Shown here: positions 42,201-51,405 of the stretch, in pieces
How the letters are laid out: each line of letters begins with the position of its first letter
Numbering within the stretch: the stretch's first letter is position 1
Notes under the pieces: model-generated
Told to the model about the DNA's origin: nothing
Database searches by the model: none
What the model saw: the letters and a program-made list of their open reading frames with translations, nothing else
Position numbers and translations under genes: made by a program
Assembly (NCBI RefSeq): GCF_017104715.1
Contig: NZ_JAAGPI010000030.1
Span: forward strand, 1-64,000
DNA from: Burkholderia sp. Ac-20365
GTDB taxonomy: Bacteria > Pseudomonadota > Gammaproteobacteria > Burkholderiales > Burkholderiaceae
Reading direction: 5' to 3'
Length of the DNA stretch: 64,000 bases

Positions 42201-45200
42201 GGTGCTGCTGTCGAGCGTGCTCGCGCCGGCGACGGTCAGCGTGCCCGTGCCGAGCGCCGCGTTATTGCCGACTACGAGTCCGCCTGCGTTGAGCGTCGTG
42301 CCGCCGCTATAGGTATTCGCGCCCGACAGCGTTTGAACGCCTGTACCGTTCTTCACGAGCCCGCCCGTTCCGCTGACGGTGCTGGCAAGCGTCTGGTTCG
42401 ACGCATCGCCGAAACTCAGCGTGTTCGCACCGAGCGACAGCGTGCTGCCTGCCGCGCCGGCCAGCGCCGCGATGGTCTGATTGCCCGCTGCGCCGCTGAT
42501 GTCGAAACCCGCACCCGCGCCGGCGATGTTCACGGCACCCGTCGATGCGAGACTGCCGCCGCCCGATAGCGCGAGCGTGCCTGCATCGATCGTCGTGCCG
42601 CCTGTGTAGGTATTTGCATTCGTGAGTGTCTCGGTGCCGTTGCCGGTTTTGACGATGCCGCCCGTCCCGTTGATCGCGCCGCTGAAAATCTGGTTCGATG
42701 CATCGCCGAAAGTCAGCGTGTTCCCGCCGAGTTCGACGGTGCCGCCTGCGCCCGCGAGCGCGCCGATCGTCTGGTTCGCATCCGATCCGCTGATGTCGAA
42801 ATGCGTGTTGACGCTGTTGAGCGTCACACTGCCCGTCGATGCAAGACTGCCGCCCGCGCCGAGTGCAAGCGTGCCGTCGTTGATCGTCGTGCCGCCTGTG
42901 AAGGTGTTCTGTCCCGTCAACGTTTCCGTGCCTGAGCCGACTTTCACGAGGCTGCCTGTTCCGGCAATCGATCCGCTGAACGTGCCGTTGTTCGCATCGC
43001 CGAGTGTCAGCACGTTCGCGCCGAGATTGACCGCGCCGCCGCCCGTCAATGTGCCGAAGACTTGTTGGCCGTTGCCCGCCGACAGATCGAAGGTCGCGCC
43101 ATCCGCAACGTTGACGATACCGCTTGCATTGAGGCTCGCATTCGCACCGAGTGCAAGCGTGCCTGCGTTGACCTGCGTGCCGCCGGTGTATGTGTTGGTG
43201 CCGTTCAGCGTAAGTGTTGCCGCGCCGTCTTTTGTCAGGCCACCCGTGCCCGAGATCGCGCCGTTCAGCGTCAGGTCGTTCGTGCCAAGCACGGTCAAGC
43301 CCGCATTCAGCACGACGTTGTTGGCGAGCGCGGTCGCCGTGCTGCTGTCGAGCGTGCTCGCGCCGCCAACCGTCAGCGCGCCCGTGCCGAGCGCGGCGTT
43401 ATTGCCAACCACGAGTCCGCCCGCATTGAGCGTCGTGCCGCCGCTATAAGTGCTCGCGCCCGTCAGCGTCTCGACGCCCGACCCGTTCTTCACGATGCCG
43501 CCCGTACCCGTGATGGCGCCCGCAAAGGTCTGGTCCGACGCATCGCCGAATGTCAGCGAGTTGCCGCCGAGCGCGACCGTGCTGCCCGCCGCGCCCGCAA
43601 GCGAGCCGATCGTCTGGTTAGCGGCGGCGCCGCTGATATCGAACGCCGCGCCGGCGCCCGCGACATTCACCGCGCCCGTCGCAGCAAGGCTTCCTCCTGC
43701 GCCGAGCGCGAGCGTCCCAGCGTTGATGGTCGTGTTGCCCGTGTAGGTATTTGCGCCCGTCAACGTTTCTGTCCCGGCACCTTGCTTGACGATCCCGCCC
43801 GTACCGTCGATCGCGCCCGAGAACGTGCTGTTGCCCGCGCTGCCGAAGCTTAGCGTGTTGGCACCCAGCGTGACATTCGTGCCCGCCACGCCGGCGAGTC
43901 CGCCGATCGTGCGGGCGCCATCCGCTGCGCTGATATCGAAAGCTGCGCCCGCATTCGCCAGATTCACATCGGTCGTCGACCACAGTTTGCCCGCGTCCGC
44001 CAGCGCAAGCGTGCCGCCGTTTATCGTCGTGCTGCCGGTGTAGGTGTTTGCGCCCGTCAATGTTTCCGTGCCGCTGCCTAGCTTGGCGATGCCGCCCGAG
44101 CCACCCATCGAGCCCGCGAAGATCTGGTCACTGGCGTCGCCGAAGCTCAGCGTGTTCGTACCCAGCGCGATCGTGCTGCCCGCGACGCCCGACAGCGCGC
44201 CGATCGTCTGATTGCCACCTGACGCGCTGATATCGAAGATGGAGCTTGCGCCGTTCAGCGCGACGCCGCTCGACGACGCGAGGCTTCCGCCTGCGCCGAG
44301 CGCGAGTGTGCCGTCCTCGATCGTCGTGCTGCCTGTGAAGGTGTTCGCGCCCGTCAGCGTCTCGGTGCCGCTGCCCGTCTTGACGATGCCGCCTGTGCCC
44401 GTAATCGTGCTGCCTAGTGTCTGCGATGTCCCGTCGCCGAAAGTCAGCGTGTTCGCGCCGAGCGCGATCGTGCTGCCGTTCACGCCGGAGAGTGCGCCGA
44501 CGGTTTGATCCGCGCCCGCGCTGCTGATGTCGAACACCGAGCCAATACCGTTCAGCGTGACGCCGCCCGTTGCAGCAAGACTGCCGCCTGCGCCGATCGC
44601 GAGTGTGCCTGCGTCGATTGCCGTGCCGCCTGTGAAGGTGTTGTTACCCGTCAATGTCTCCGTGCCCGTGCCGACTTTCACGAGACTTCCGCTGCCGCCG
44701 ATTGAGCCGCTGAACGTGCCGTCCGTCGAACTGCCGAGCGTCAACGCGTTCGCGCCGAGAATCACGTTGCCGCCGCCCGTCAGCGTGCCGAACGTCTGCA
44801 AGCCATTACCCGCCGACAGATCGAAGGTCGCGCCCGTCACGACGTTGACGACGCCGCTCGCAGCCAGGCTCGCATTCGCGCCGAGCGCGAGCGTGCCGGC
44901 GTTGACCTGCGTGCCGCCCGTGTAGCTGTTTGCGCCGTTCAGCGTGAGCGTGGCGGCGCCGTCTTTCGTCAGGCCGCCCGTGCCGGAAATTGCGCCGTTT
45001 AGCGTCAGATCGTTCGTGCCGAGCACGGTCAGACCGGCGTTCAGCACGACGTTGTTGCCGAGCGTCGCGGCGGCTGTCGTGTCGAGCGTGCTCGCGCCGC
45101 CCACCGTCAGCAAGCCGCTGCCGAGCGCGGCGTCGTTGCCGAGTACGAGTCCGCCCGCATTGAGCGTCGTGCCGCCGCTGAAGGTATTTGCGCCCGTCAG

Positions 45201-48200
45201 CGTTTCGACGCCCGCGCCGTTCTTCACGATGCCGCCCGTGCCGCCGATCGTGCCATCGAAGCTCTGATTGGTCGCATCGCCGAAACTCAACGTATTTGCG
45301 CCGAGCGACAACGCGCTGCCTGCCACGCCCGAGAGCGCGCCGATAGTCTGGTTCGCGCCAGCATTGCTGATATCGAACGTTGTGCCAGCGCCCGCAAGCG
45401 CCACACCGCCGCCCGCAGCGAGACTGCCGCCTGCGCCGATGGCGAGCGTGCCATCCGCGATCGTCGTACCGCCTGTGTAGGTGTTTGTGCCTGTGAACGT
45501 TTCGACGCCGCTGCCCTGCTTGACGATGCCGCCCGTGCCGCCAATCGAGCCGCCAAACGTGCCATTGTTCGCATTGCCGAGCGTCAGTGTGTTCGCGCCG
45601 AGCGTCACGCTCGTGCCATTCACGCCGTTGAGCACGCCGATCACAGGCGCATTCGTCGCGGCACTGACATCGAACGCAGCGCCAGCGTTCGCGAGGTTCA
45701 CATCCGTCGATGACGACAGGTTACCTCCACCCGATAGCGCGAGCGTCCCGGCATTGACGGTCGCCGGCCCTGTGAAGGTGTTCGCGCCGGTCAACGTCAG
45801 CGTCGCTGCGCCATTCTTCGTGAGGCTGCCAGCACCCGATAGCGAGCCGCCCAGCAACAGATTGTTCGAGCCGAGCACAGATAGGCCGCCATTCAGCATG
45901 ACGTTGTTGGCGAGCGTCAGCGCGGCGCTGTTATCGAGTGTGGCCGTTCCATTCACCGACAGCGCGCCCGTGCCGAGCGAACCATTGTTGCCGAGTATCA
46001 GGCCACCGGCGTTGAGCGACGTGCCGCCGCTATAACTGTTCGCACCTGCCAGCGTCGCGACGCCGCTGCCCTGCTTGACGATGCCGCCCGTGCCCGTCAG
46101 TGTGCCGCTGAAAACGTGGTTGCCCGTGTCGCCGAACGTCAGTGTGTTCGCCCCGAGCGAAACCGTGCTGCCCGTCACGCCCGATAACGCGCCAATAGTT
46201 TGCGGCCCCGTCGCGGCGCCGATGTCGAACACCGCGCCTGCGCCTGCGAGCGTCACGCCGCCACTCGCCGCGAGGCTTCCGCCAGCGCCGAGCGCGAGCG
46301 TGCCTGCTCCGATCGTCGTGCCGCCCGTGAAGGTGTTCGCGCCCGTCAGCGTTTGCGTGCCGGCGCCCTGTTTGACGATGCCACCCGTGCCGCCGATCGT
46401 CCCCGCGTAGTTCCCACTGGTCGCGCCGCCGAACGTCAGCGTCTGGTTGCCCAGCGACACCGCGCTGCCCGCGACGCCGTTCAATACGCCGATCGTCCGG
46501 TTGCCGCTTGCGCCGCTGATGTCGAAGCCGCTTCCCGCATTGGCGAGCGTTACGTTGTTCGCAGCCGCCAGTGCGCCCGCGCCTGCGAGCGCAAGCGTGC
46601 CCGCGTTGACGTTTGCACTACCTGTGAAGGTATTCGCTCCCGTCAGCGTTTGCGTGCCGCTGCCCTGCTTGACGATGCCGCCCGTCCCGCTAATCGTGCC
46701 GCCAAAGCTCTGGCTAGTCGCGACGCCGAAGGTCAGCGTGTTCGCGCCGAGCACCACGCTGCCCGCCGCGCCCGCTAGCGCACCGATCGTCTGATTTGCG
46801 CCCGATGCGCTGATATCGAACCCGGCGCTCGCGCCGCTGAGCGTCACGCCACCCGATGCCGCGAGGCTCGAGCCTGCGCCCAGTGCAAGCGTGCCTGCCG
46901 TGATCGTCGTGCCGCCTGTGTAGGTGTTCGCCGCTGTCAGCGTTTGCGTGCCCGTGCCTTGTTTGACGATGCCGCCCGTGCCGCTGATCGTTCCGCCGAA
47001 CGTGCGATTCGTCGCGTCGCCGAATACGAGCGTGTTGGCGCCGAGCGTGACCGTGCTGCCTGTTACGCCCGTTAGCGCGCCGATCGTCTGCGCGCCCGTC
47101 GCGCCGCTGACATCGAAGGCCGTGCCGACGTTGGCCAGATTGAGCGCGCCGCTTCCCGCAAGACTGCCGCCCGCACCGAGCGCGAGCGTGCCGGCGTTGA
47201 TCGTCGTGCCGCCCGAATAGGTGTTCGCGCCCGTCAGCGTCTGCGTGCCGCTGCCTTGTTTGACGATGCCACCCGTGCCGCCAATCGTGCCGCCGAAGCT
47301 CTGATTTGTCGCATCGCCGAACGTGAGTGTGTTCGCGCCGAGCAGGACACTGGAGCCCGCCACGCCCGAGAGCGCGCCGATCGTGCGGGCGCCGCTTGCC
47401 GCCGTGATATCGAATTGCGCACTCGAGCCAGCGAGATTCACCGCGCCGCCCGTCGCAAGACTGCCGCTGCCCGACAGCGACAGCTTGCCGGCGTTGATCG
47501 TGGTGCCGCCTGTGTAGGTATTCGCGCCGCTCAGCGTTTGTGTGCCGGTGCCCTGCTTGACGATGCCGCCCGTGCCGCTGATCGTGCCGCTCAACGCGAG
47601 ATTGTTTGCATCGCCGAATGTCAGCGTGCGTGCGCCGAGTAGCACGTTCCCGCTGCCCGACAGTTCGGCCAGCGTCTGGTTCGCGGCGGCTGCGCTGATG
47701 TCGAGCGCGCTGCCCGCTGAGTTCAATATCACCGAGCCGGTTGGCGCCAACGTGCCTGCGCCGCTCACCGCAAGCGTGCCGCTGTTGACTGTCGCTGGGC
47801 CAGTGAACGTGTTCGCGCCCGTGAGCGTCAATGTCGCTGCGCCGTTCTTCGTGAGTGCGCCGCTGCCCGTGATCGCGCCCGCGAGCGTCAGCGCGTTGCT
47901 GCCGCCAAGACTCAGCGTCGTGCCACTGCCGAGATTGATGGTATTGCCGAGCGAAAGTCCTGCCGCGGTGGTATCGAGCGCACTGGATGCGCTCACGTTG
48001 ATTGCGCCGCTGCCAGGCGCCGCGTTGTTCGACAGCACCAGTGCGCCGCCGCCCAGATTCGTGCCGCCCGTGTAGCTGTTGCTGCCCGTCAGCGTCAGCG
48101 TGCCCGTGCCGGTTTTTGTCAGACCGCCGCTGCCGCTCGCCGCGCCCGATAGCGTCATCGGGTTGGCGCCCGTCACCGTCAGTCCGCCCGCGCCGAACAA

Positions 48201-49310
48201 TAACGTGTTGTTCAGGTTCAGCCCGGCAGTTGCCGCCTGTATCGCGCCACCCGTCGATGTGATCGTGCCAGTTCCCAACCCGGCATTGTTGTCGATGCTG
48301 ACGGACGAACCCGACGCAAGCGTCGCATCGCCGACAGTTGATGCGCCGTTCAGCGTCCAGTTGCCGCTATCGACGGCGAGGTGATTGAAGTTGATGTAGT
48401 TCGAGGTGCTGATCTGCCCGGTGCCGCCCGCTCCCTGTTGCAGGCGCAACGTGTTGTTGCCGCCCGCGCCGCCATCGACGACACCCGCCGCCGCGAAACC
48501 CAGACTGATACCGACCACGCCGAGCACGTTACCCGACGCACCCGTGCCCGCCGACACCGACGAACCCGTTTGTGCCGTGAACGTATTGGTACTGCCCGCA
48601 CCCATCGAGACGCTGCCGACGATGGTGCCAGCGTTTGTGAACATATTGCCCGCGCCCGGCGTGCCCGACGCCTGGAACGCGACGCGGCCGTTGATCGTGC
48701 CCGTACTGGTGTTGGTGAATACGACCTGCCCGCCGCCGTAGACAGCCGCCGTCACCGTGTCGCCGACGCCGAGCGTGACACCGGCGAGCGTGGCCGAGCC
48801 CATCAGCCCGCTGTTGGTGATGTTGCTGACGCCGCCCGTGCCGTTCTGCACGGCAAGCGCGAGCCCCGTCAGACCCGACAGGTTGACGCCGAGCGCGCCC
48901 GTGGTCCCGTTCATCGTGCCGCTGTTCGTTACATTGACGGTGCTGGCCGCCGCATTGCCGATCACCGTGCCCGACGACAACAGACTGATCGCGCCAAGCA
49001 GCGAAGGATCGATCACACCCGCGTTGTTCAGGGTGACGTTGTTGCCCGTGAGCGTGAGCGCCGTTCCACCGACGCCCAGCAGTACGCCAAGCGAGCTGCC
49101 CGAGGCAGCGTTGACGGTCAGGTTATTGGCGCTATTCGAGTAGCTCGGCGCAAGAGGATTGGCCGCGCCCGAACAGGTGACGACAGAACCGGCAGCCGAG
49201 CAGACTGCTTCTACGTTACGCATGCCCGCGAGCATGAACGCAAGAAATACGGTTGCCGCAATTACCGTCTTTTGCAGTCTGAATATATGTCGACCGATAA
49301 CGCGTTTCAC
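39291..49310 (-). CDS. Giant autotransporter with PATR passenger repeats
   Basis: The protein has 3,339 residues from GTG 49310, chosen because GAGGGGG precedes it; the frame is open further but unconvincing. Residues 1-36 form a signal peptide (VIAATVFLAFMLAGMRNVEA). The passenger is almost all Gly/Thr/Asn-rich beta-helix with 26 copies of an about 99-residue unit holding the autotransporter-associated strand motif (TLTGANTYTGGTTINAGTLA). The C-terminus (about 3020-3339) is a 12-stranded autotransporter barrel (VVWAQAYGADSRLAG opening) ending in AWKF, the Phe needed for outer-membrane insertion. It is a type Va surface protein, probably for adhesion or biofilm; no protease triad is seen. Confidence 0.92.
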   Translation of the reverse strand: MKRVIGRHIFRLQKTVIAATVFLAFMLAGMRNVEAVCSAAGSVVTCSGAANPLAPSYSNSANNLTVNAASGSSLGVLLGVGGTALTLTGNNVTLNNAGVIDPSLLGAISLLSSGTVIGNAAASTVNVTNSGTMNGTTGALGVNLSGLTGLALAVQNGTGGVSNITNSGLMGSATLAGVTLGVGDTVTAAVYGGGQVVFTNTSTGTINGRVAFQASGTPGAGNMFTNAGTIVGSVSMGAGSTNTFTAQTGSSVSAGTGASGNVLGVVGISLGFAAAGVVDGGAGGNNTLRLQQGAGGTGQISTSNYINFNHLAVDSGNWTLNGASTVGDATLASGSSVSIDNNAGLGTGTITSTGGAIQAATAGLNLNNTLLFGAGGLTVTGANPMTLSGAASGSGGLTKTGTGTLTLTGSNSYTGGTNLGGGALVLSNNAAPGSGAINVSASSALDTTAAGLSLGNTINLGSGTTLSLGGSNALTLAGAITGSGALTKNGAATLTLTGANTFTGPATVNSGTLAVSGAGTLAPTGSVILNSAGSALDISAAAANQTLAELSGSGNVLLGARTLTFGDANNLALSGTISGTGGIVKQGTGTQTLSGANTYTGGTTINAGKLSLSGSGSLATGGAVNLAGSSAQFDITAASGARTIGALSGVAGSSVLLGANTLTFGDATNQSFGGTIGGTGGIVKQGSGTQTLTGANTYSGGTTINAGTLALGAGGSLAGSGALNLANVGTAFDVSGATGAQTIGALTGVTGSTVTLGANTLVFGDATNRTFGGTISGTGGIVKQGTGTQTLTAANTYTGGTTITAGTLALGAGSSLAASGGVTLSGASAGFDISASGANQTIGALAGAAGSVVLGANTLTFGVATSQSFGGTISGTGGIVKQGSGTQTLTGANTFTGSANVNAGTLALAGAGALAAANNVTLANAGSGFDISGASGNRTIGVLNGVAGSAVSLGNQTLTFGGATSGNYAGTIGGTGGIVKQGAGTQTLTGANTFTGGTTIGAGTLALGAGGSLAASGGVTLAGAGAVFDIGAATGPQTIGALSGVTGSTVSLGANTLTFGDTGNHVFSGTLTGTGGIVKQGSGVATLAGANSYSGGTSLNAGGLILGNNGSLGTGALSVNGTATLDNSAALTLANNVMLNGGLSVLGSNNLLLGGSLSGAGSLTKNGAATLTLTGANTFTGPATVNAGTLALSGGGNLSSSTDVNLANAGAAFDVSAATNAPVIGVLNGVNGTSVTLGANTLTLGNANNGTFGGSIGGTGGIVKQGSGVETFTGTNTYTGGTTIADGTLAIGAGGSLAAGGGVALAGAGTTFDISNAGANQTIGALSGVAGSALSLGANTLSFGDATNQSFDGTIGGTGGIVKNGAGVETLTGANTFSGGTTLNAGGLVLGNDAALGSGLLTVGGASTLDTTAAATLGNNVVLNAGLTVLGTNDLTLNGAISGTGGLTKDGAATLTLNGANSYTGGTQVNAGTLALGANASLAASGVVNVVTGATFDLSAGNGLQTFGTLTGGGNVILGANALTLGSSTDGTFSGSIGGSGSLVKVGTGTETLTGNNTFTGGTAIDAGTLAIGAGGSLAATGGVTLNGIGSVFDISSAGADQTVGALSGVNGSTIALGANTLTFGDGTSQTLGSTITGTGGIVKTGSGTETLTGANTFTGSTTIEDGTLALGAGGSLASSSGVALNGASSIFDISASGGNQTIGALSGVAGSTIALGTNTLSFGDASDQIFAGSMGGSGGIAKLGSGTETLTGANTYTGSTTINGGTLALADAGKLWSTTDVNLANAGAAFDISAADGARTIGGLAGVAGTNVTLGANTLSFGSAGNSTFSGAIDGTGGIVKQGAGTETLTGANTYTGNTTINAGTLALGAGGSLAATGAVNVAGAGAAFDISGAAANQTIGSLAGAAGSTVALGGNSLTFGDASDQTFAGAITGTGGIVKNGSGVETLTGASTYSGGTTLNAGGLVVGNNAALGTGALTVGGASTLDSSTATALANNVVLNAGLTVLGTNDLTLNGAISGTGGLTKDGAATLTLNGTNTYTGGTQVNAGTLALGANASLNASGIVNVADGATFDLSAGNGQQVFGTLTGGGAVNLGANVLTLGDANNGTFSGSIAGTGSLVKVGSGTETLTGQNTFTGGTTINDGTLALGAGGSLASTGSVTLNSVNTHFDISGSDANQTIGALAGAGGTVELGGNTLTFGDASNQIFSGAINGTGGIVKTGNGTETLTNANTYTGGTTIDAGTLALSGGGSLASTGAVNIAGAGAGFDISGAAGNQTIAALAGAAGSTLSLGANTLSFGDASNQTLASTVSGTGGLVKNGTGVQTLSGANTYSGGTTLNAGGLVVGNNAALGTGTLTVAGASTLDSSTATTLANNVVLNAGLTVSGTTDLTLNGAISGAGGLTKDGAATLTLNGMNTYTGGTQINAGTLALGANASLASTGIVDVANGATFDLSAGNGAQTFGTLTGGGTINLGANTLTLGDAGNGTFSGGIAGTGGLVKAGTGTETLTGTNTYTGPTTINAGTLALGGSGTLSASTNVNLANAGSAFDISGATGTPTIGSLSGGTGTNVALGANTLTLGGGSDGAFSGTIGGTGGLVKAGNGTQSLLTANTYTGGTTLAGGTLIVGSNAALGSGALTVASPATLDASTPVNLANAVVLNATATVGGSADTTLSGVVSGAGGFIKNGAANLTLANDNTYAGGTVVNDGTLTLASSGALGTGGLSMNGGTLNLSGSSAPLHLFLASLNGVLGASINLGNAELTVTGGGTFAGTLSGTGAVTKAGTDTLTLSGANTYSGPTTVSSGTLSVTGSAANSTVTVQPGATLTGTGTIGGLIVRNGAMAVAGQPGRSLNVIGSVLFEQGSNLNVAATPAQTGVVASTGDATLAGGNVQVVAGHGVYTPSTSYTIVSASQGVNGTFEGVTSNLAFLTPTLSYDATHVYISMTPNGTAFSSVATTKNETAVATALATLPDTGTLIPALLSTDVPTARVAFNQLDGELHASTKSMLLIDSRYLRDAVTDRVRQGLAPSSGPLAAMSSGTAQCDSRAVQGALPAADACSDSRPYQPVVWAQAYGADSRLAGNGGASGIDRTTTGFIGGADMALNDRWRIGVAGGFGHSSLDNDLSSSASVDSYHVAMYGGAQYGPIGVRLGAAYSWNDVSMDRYPNFTGFTDHTSADYTAKTAQVFGEVGYAVPFDRFAIEPFAGLAYVNLHTDGFTESGGESALRSNGETDNIGFSTLGLRVATRLGELPGAVFSAHAMAGWRHAFGNAQPTSTLAFVGGSSSFDVAGVPIARDSAVVELGVDANLAKNMTLGVAYSGQYGGGSHDNAISGRFAWKF
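40900..48120. repeat. 26-copy coding repeat array in the autotransporter passenger
   Basis: The motif encoding N-T-(Y/F)-(T/S)-G recurs 26 times. Most spacings are 287-301 bp (about 99 codons) and four to six are 251-258 bp (85 codons). A higher-order block beginning with GGLVxGNNAALG and continuing STLDSSTATALANNVVLNAG appears in three close copies plus one more distant copy, spaced about 1.14 and 1.74 kb apart. Copies are similar enough at DNA level to recombine. Confidence 0.85.
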
Positions 49311-49952
49311 GGAATCCCCCTCAGGACGTGAATCGACTGAAATCAGGAAATATCCGTCTGTTTTAAACAGGCAAAATCGCCCCTGCCCGGTCGAATATCG
49401 ACAGGCAATATTTGCGGCGATTATGCCGATCAAGGGACGAGCAGAATTCCGGCGCGCATCAAGAGTGCACCGTGAATGCCACCTGACTGGAACGGATATT
49501 TATTCGAAGACTGGAATCGGTCAGAAATAGCGCATTCGGAAACCCCTCGGTAGCATTGTCTCTCAGTTATGTTTGTTTACTTCTTTCGCTACCAAAGCTT
49601 ATACAAAGACAATCGTGCTTACAAAGTATTTCTTTGATTTTCTGGTCGTCAACGTTTTAATGCCGATTAAGCCATTCGTTTATGCGGCATTGATATTTTC
49701 AATTCAGCTTGCATTAAACGGTTTAAACGGGATTTAACAATGCAATGCGGATTCGCATTATTCGCGGTGAATTGAGGGGAGTATGGTTTTCGAATGTAGT
49801 GCGCGAGGATACGTGCGCACGAACAGGAAGCGCGAGGCAGATTGGCAGGCGGGCGTTCGAGGCTTTGAACGCCGCCTCACCGGCTGGCAAGCGTCCGCTT
49901 GCCAGCCGTTACGACTCAGGTTGTGCGGGCAACGAGCGTTGCCCGGTGAAAC
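49311..49952. other. AT-rich intergenic region upstream of the autotransporter
   Basis: These 642 bases separate the autotransporter from the end of gntP. From about 49560 to 49760 the DNA is strongly AT-rich, unlike the rest of the window. A weak minus-strand promoter candidate is TTGTAA (49619-49624) and TATAAG (49598-49603), with a short 15-base spacer. Two strong hairpins sit at 49882-49945. No gene is convincing. Confidence 0.4.
49882..49945 (-). terminator. Two adjacent perfect hairpins after gntP
   Basis: GGCTGGCAAGCG-TC-CGCTTGCCAGCC (49882-49907) and CGGGCAACG-AG-CGTTGCCCG (49926-49945) are perfect stems of 12 and 9 bp with tiny loops. They lie just past the gntP stop. Neither has a U-run, so they may protect the 3' end or stop polymerase with Rho. 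Confidence 0.5.
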
Positions 49953-51323
49953 TCACACCACAGTGGCGACACCCAGCGTCAACAGCAACGCCGTCACGGA
50001 AATGATCGTTTCGCACACGGTCCATGTCTTGAAGGTCTGCGGCACGGTCATGCCGAAGTATTCCTTCACGAGCCAGAAGCCGCCGTCGTTCACATGCGAC
50101 AGGATCAGCGAGCCCGCGCCCGTCGCCAGCACCAGCAATTCGGGGCGCACGCCGGTCGCCGTCGATGCCGCCGCAGCCGCGATCGGCGCGATGATGCCCG
50201 CAGCCGTCGCCATCGCGACCGTCGCCGAACCCGTCGCGACGCGAATCAGCGCGGCGACCAGCCACGCGAGAATCAGCAGCGGCACGTGCGCGCCCGTCGC
50301 GACATCGACGATCGCCTTCGATGCGCCGCTGTCGATCAGAATGCGCCCGAAGCCCGCACCCGCGCCAACCACGAGCGTGATGCTGGCCGTCGGTGCGAGA
50401 CACTCGTTGGTGAACTTGAGAATCTGCTCACGCCCGAAGCCGCGCGTCGTGCCGAACGTATAGAAGCTCAACAGCACGGCGAGCAGCAGCGCCATGTCGG
50501 GATGACCGATCAGATGCAGTACGTCGTTGGCCGTCGTTTTGGGCGTCACGATCAGATCAGCCCAACTGCCCACCAGCATCAACAGCACGGGCAACAGCAC
50601 CGTCAAGAGCGTGATGCCAAAACCGGGCAGTGCCTGGTTGGCGCGCTTCGCATCCTGCTCGATGAACTGTTGCGCCATCGGGTTCACGCCTTCCAGCACG
50701 ACGACCCGCGCAATCAGCTTCGAAAACAGCGGGCCTGCGATAGCAGCAGTCGGAATGCCGACGATCAGCGCATAAAAAATCGTATGGCCGATATCCGCGC
50801 CATACGCGGTCACAGCGAGCAACGCGGCCGGGTGCGGCGGAATCAGACCGTGCACGACGGACAGACCCGCGACCATCGGAATGCCGACGCGAATCATCGA
50901 CGTGCCCGTGCGCTGCGCGACGTTGAACGCAATCGGAATCAGCAGCACGAAGCCGACTTCGAAGAACACGGGCAGACCGACCAGGAACGCGATACACATC
51001 ATCGCCCAGTGCACGTTCTTCGGTCCGAACAGGTCGATCAGCGTGCGCGCGATACGCTCAGCGCCGCCCGATTCTGCCATCATCTTGCCGAGCATCGTGC
51101 CGAGCCCGACGACGATCGCGATGTGGCCGAGCGTGCCGCCCACGCCTGTTTCGAACGACTTGAGAATCGACGTCATCGGCATGCCGACGGCCAGCGCGAG
51201 CGCCACCGACACCACCATCAGCGTGATGAACGGATTCAGTTTGAAGCGCGCGATCAGCACGACGAGTGCGATGATCGCGATCAATGCATAGACAAGTAGC
51301 AGACTGCCGGTGACGGTCGCCAT
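49953..51323 (-). CDS. GntP-family gluconate/sugar-acid permease
   Basis: The protein has 456 residues from ATG 51323 (AGGAG upstream), the usual size. It is an inner-membrane proton symporter with 12-14 spans. Family marks include RFKLNPFITLMVVSVALALAVG-like opening, GLPVFFEVGFVLLIPI, HGLIPPHPAALLAV and SHVNDGGFWLVKEYFGM. GntP carriers take up gluconate, fructuronate or related acids. It is last in an operon after a SelA/DgaE-like enzyme and a porin, suggesting an amino-sugar acid substrate. Confidence 0.9.
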   Translation of the reverse strand: MATVTGSLLLVYALIAIIALVVLIARFKLNPFITLMVVSVALALAVGMPMTSILKSFETGVGGTLGHIAIVVGLGTMLGKMMAESGGAERIARTLIDLFGPKNVHWAMMCIAFLVGLPVFFEVGFVLLIPIAFNVAQRTGTSMIRVGIPMVAGLSVVHGLIPPHPAALLAVTAYGADIGHTIFYALIVGIPTAAIAGPLFSKLIARVVVLEGVNPMAQQFIEQDAKRANQALPGFGITLLTVLLPVLLMLVGSWADLIVTPKTTANDVLHLIGHPDMALLLAVLLSFYTFGTTRGFGREQILKFTNECLAPTASITLVVGAGAGFGRILIDSGASKAIVDVATGAHVPLLILAWLVAALIRVATGSATVAMATAAGIIAPIAAAAASTATGVRPELLVLATGAGSLILSHVNDGGFWLVKEYFGMTVPQTFKTWTVCETIISVTALLLTLGVATVV

Positions 51324-51405
51324 GATTGCTCCTGATATGAGGGATCGACAACAGGCATCGGACGCGCTGCGATGGCGCGGCCGGTGCCGGGTTGCCATGC
51401 AGGCC

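Noticed and set aside
39882..48262. CRISPR-like appearance of the evenly spaced repeats
   Set aside because: Units are about 297 bp, lie in one open frame and vary like protein repeats. There are no short direct repeats with unique spacers and no cas genes.
40491..49331. Many long plus-strand ORFs opposite the autotransporter (up to 411 residues, rich in Arg/Ala or Pro/Val)
   Set aside because: They are antisense shadows of the GC-rich repeat gene. Their compositions are low-complexity and repeat with the same 99-codon period, and no ribosome sites or family motifs are present.
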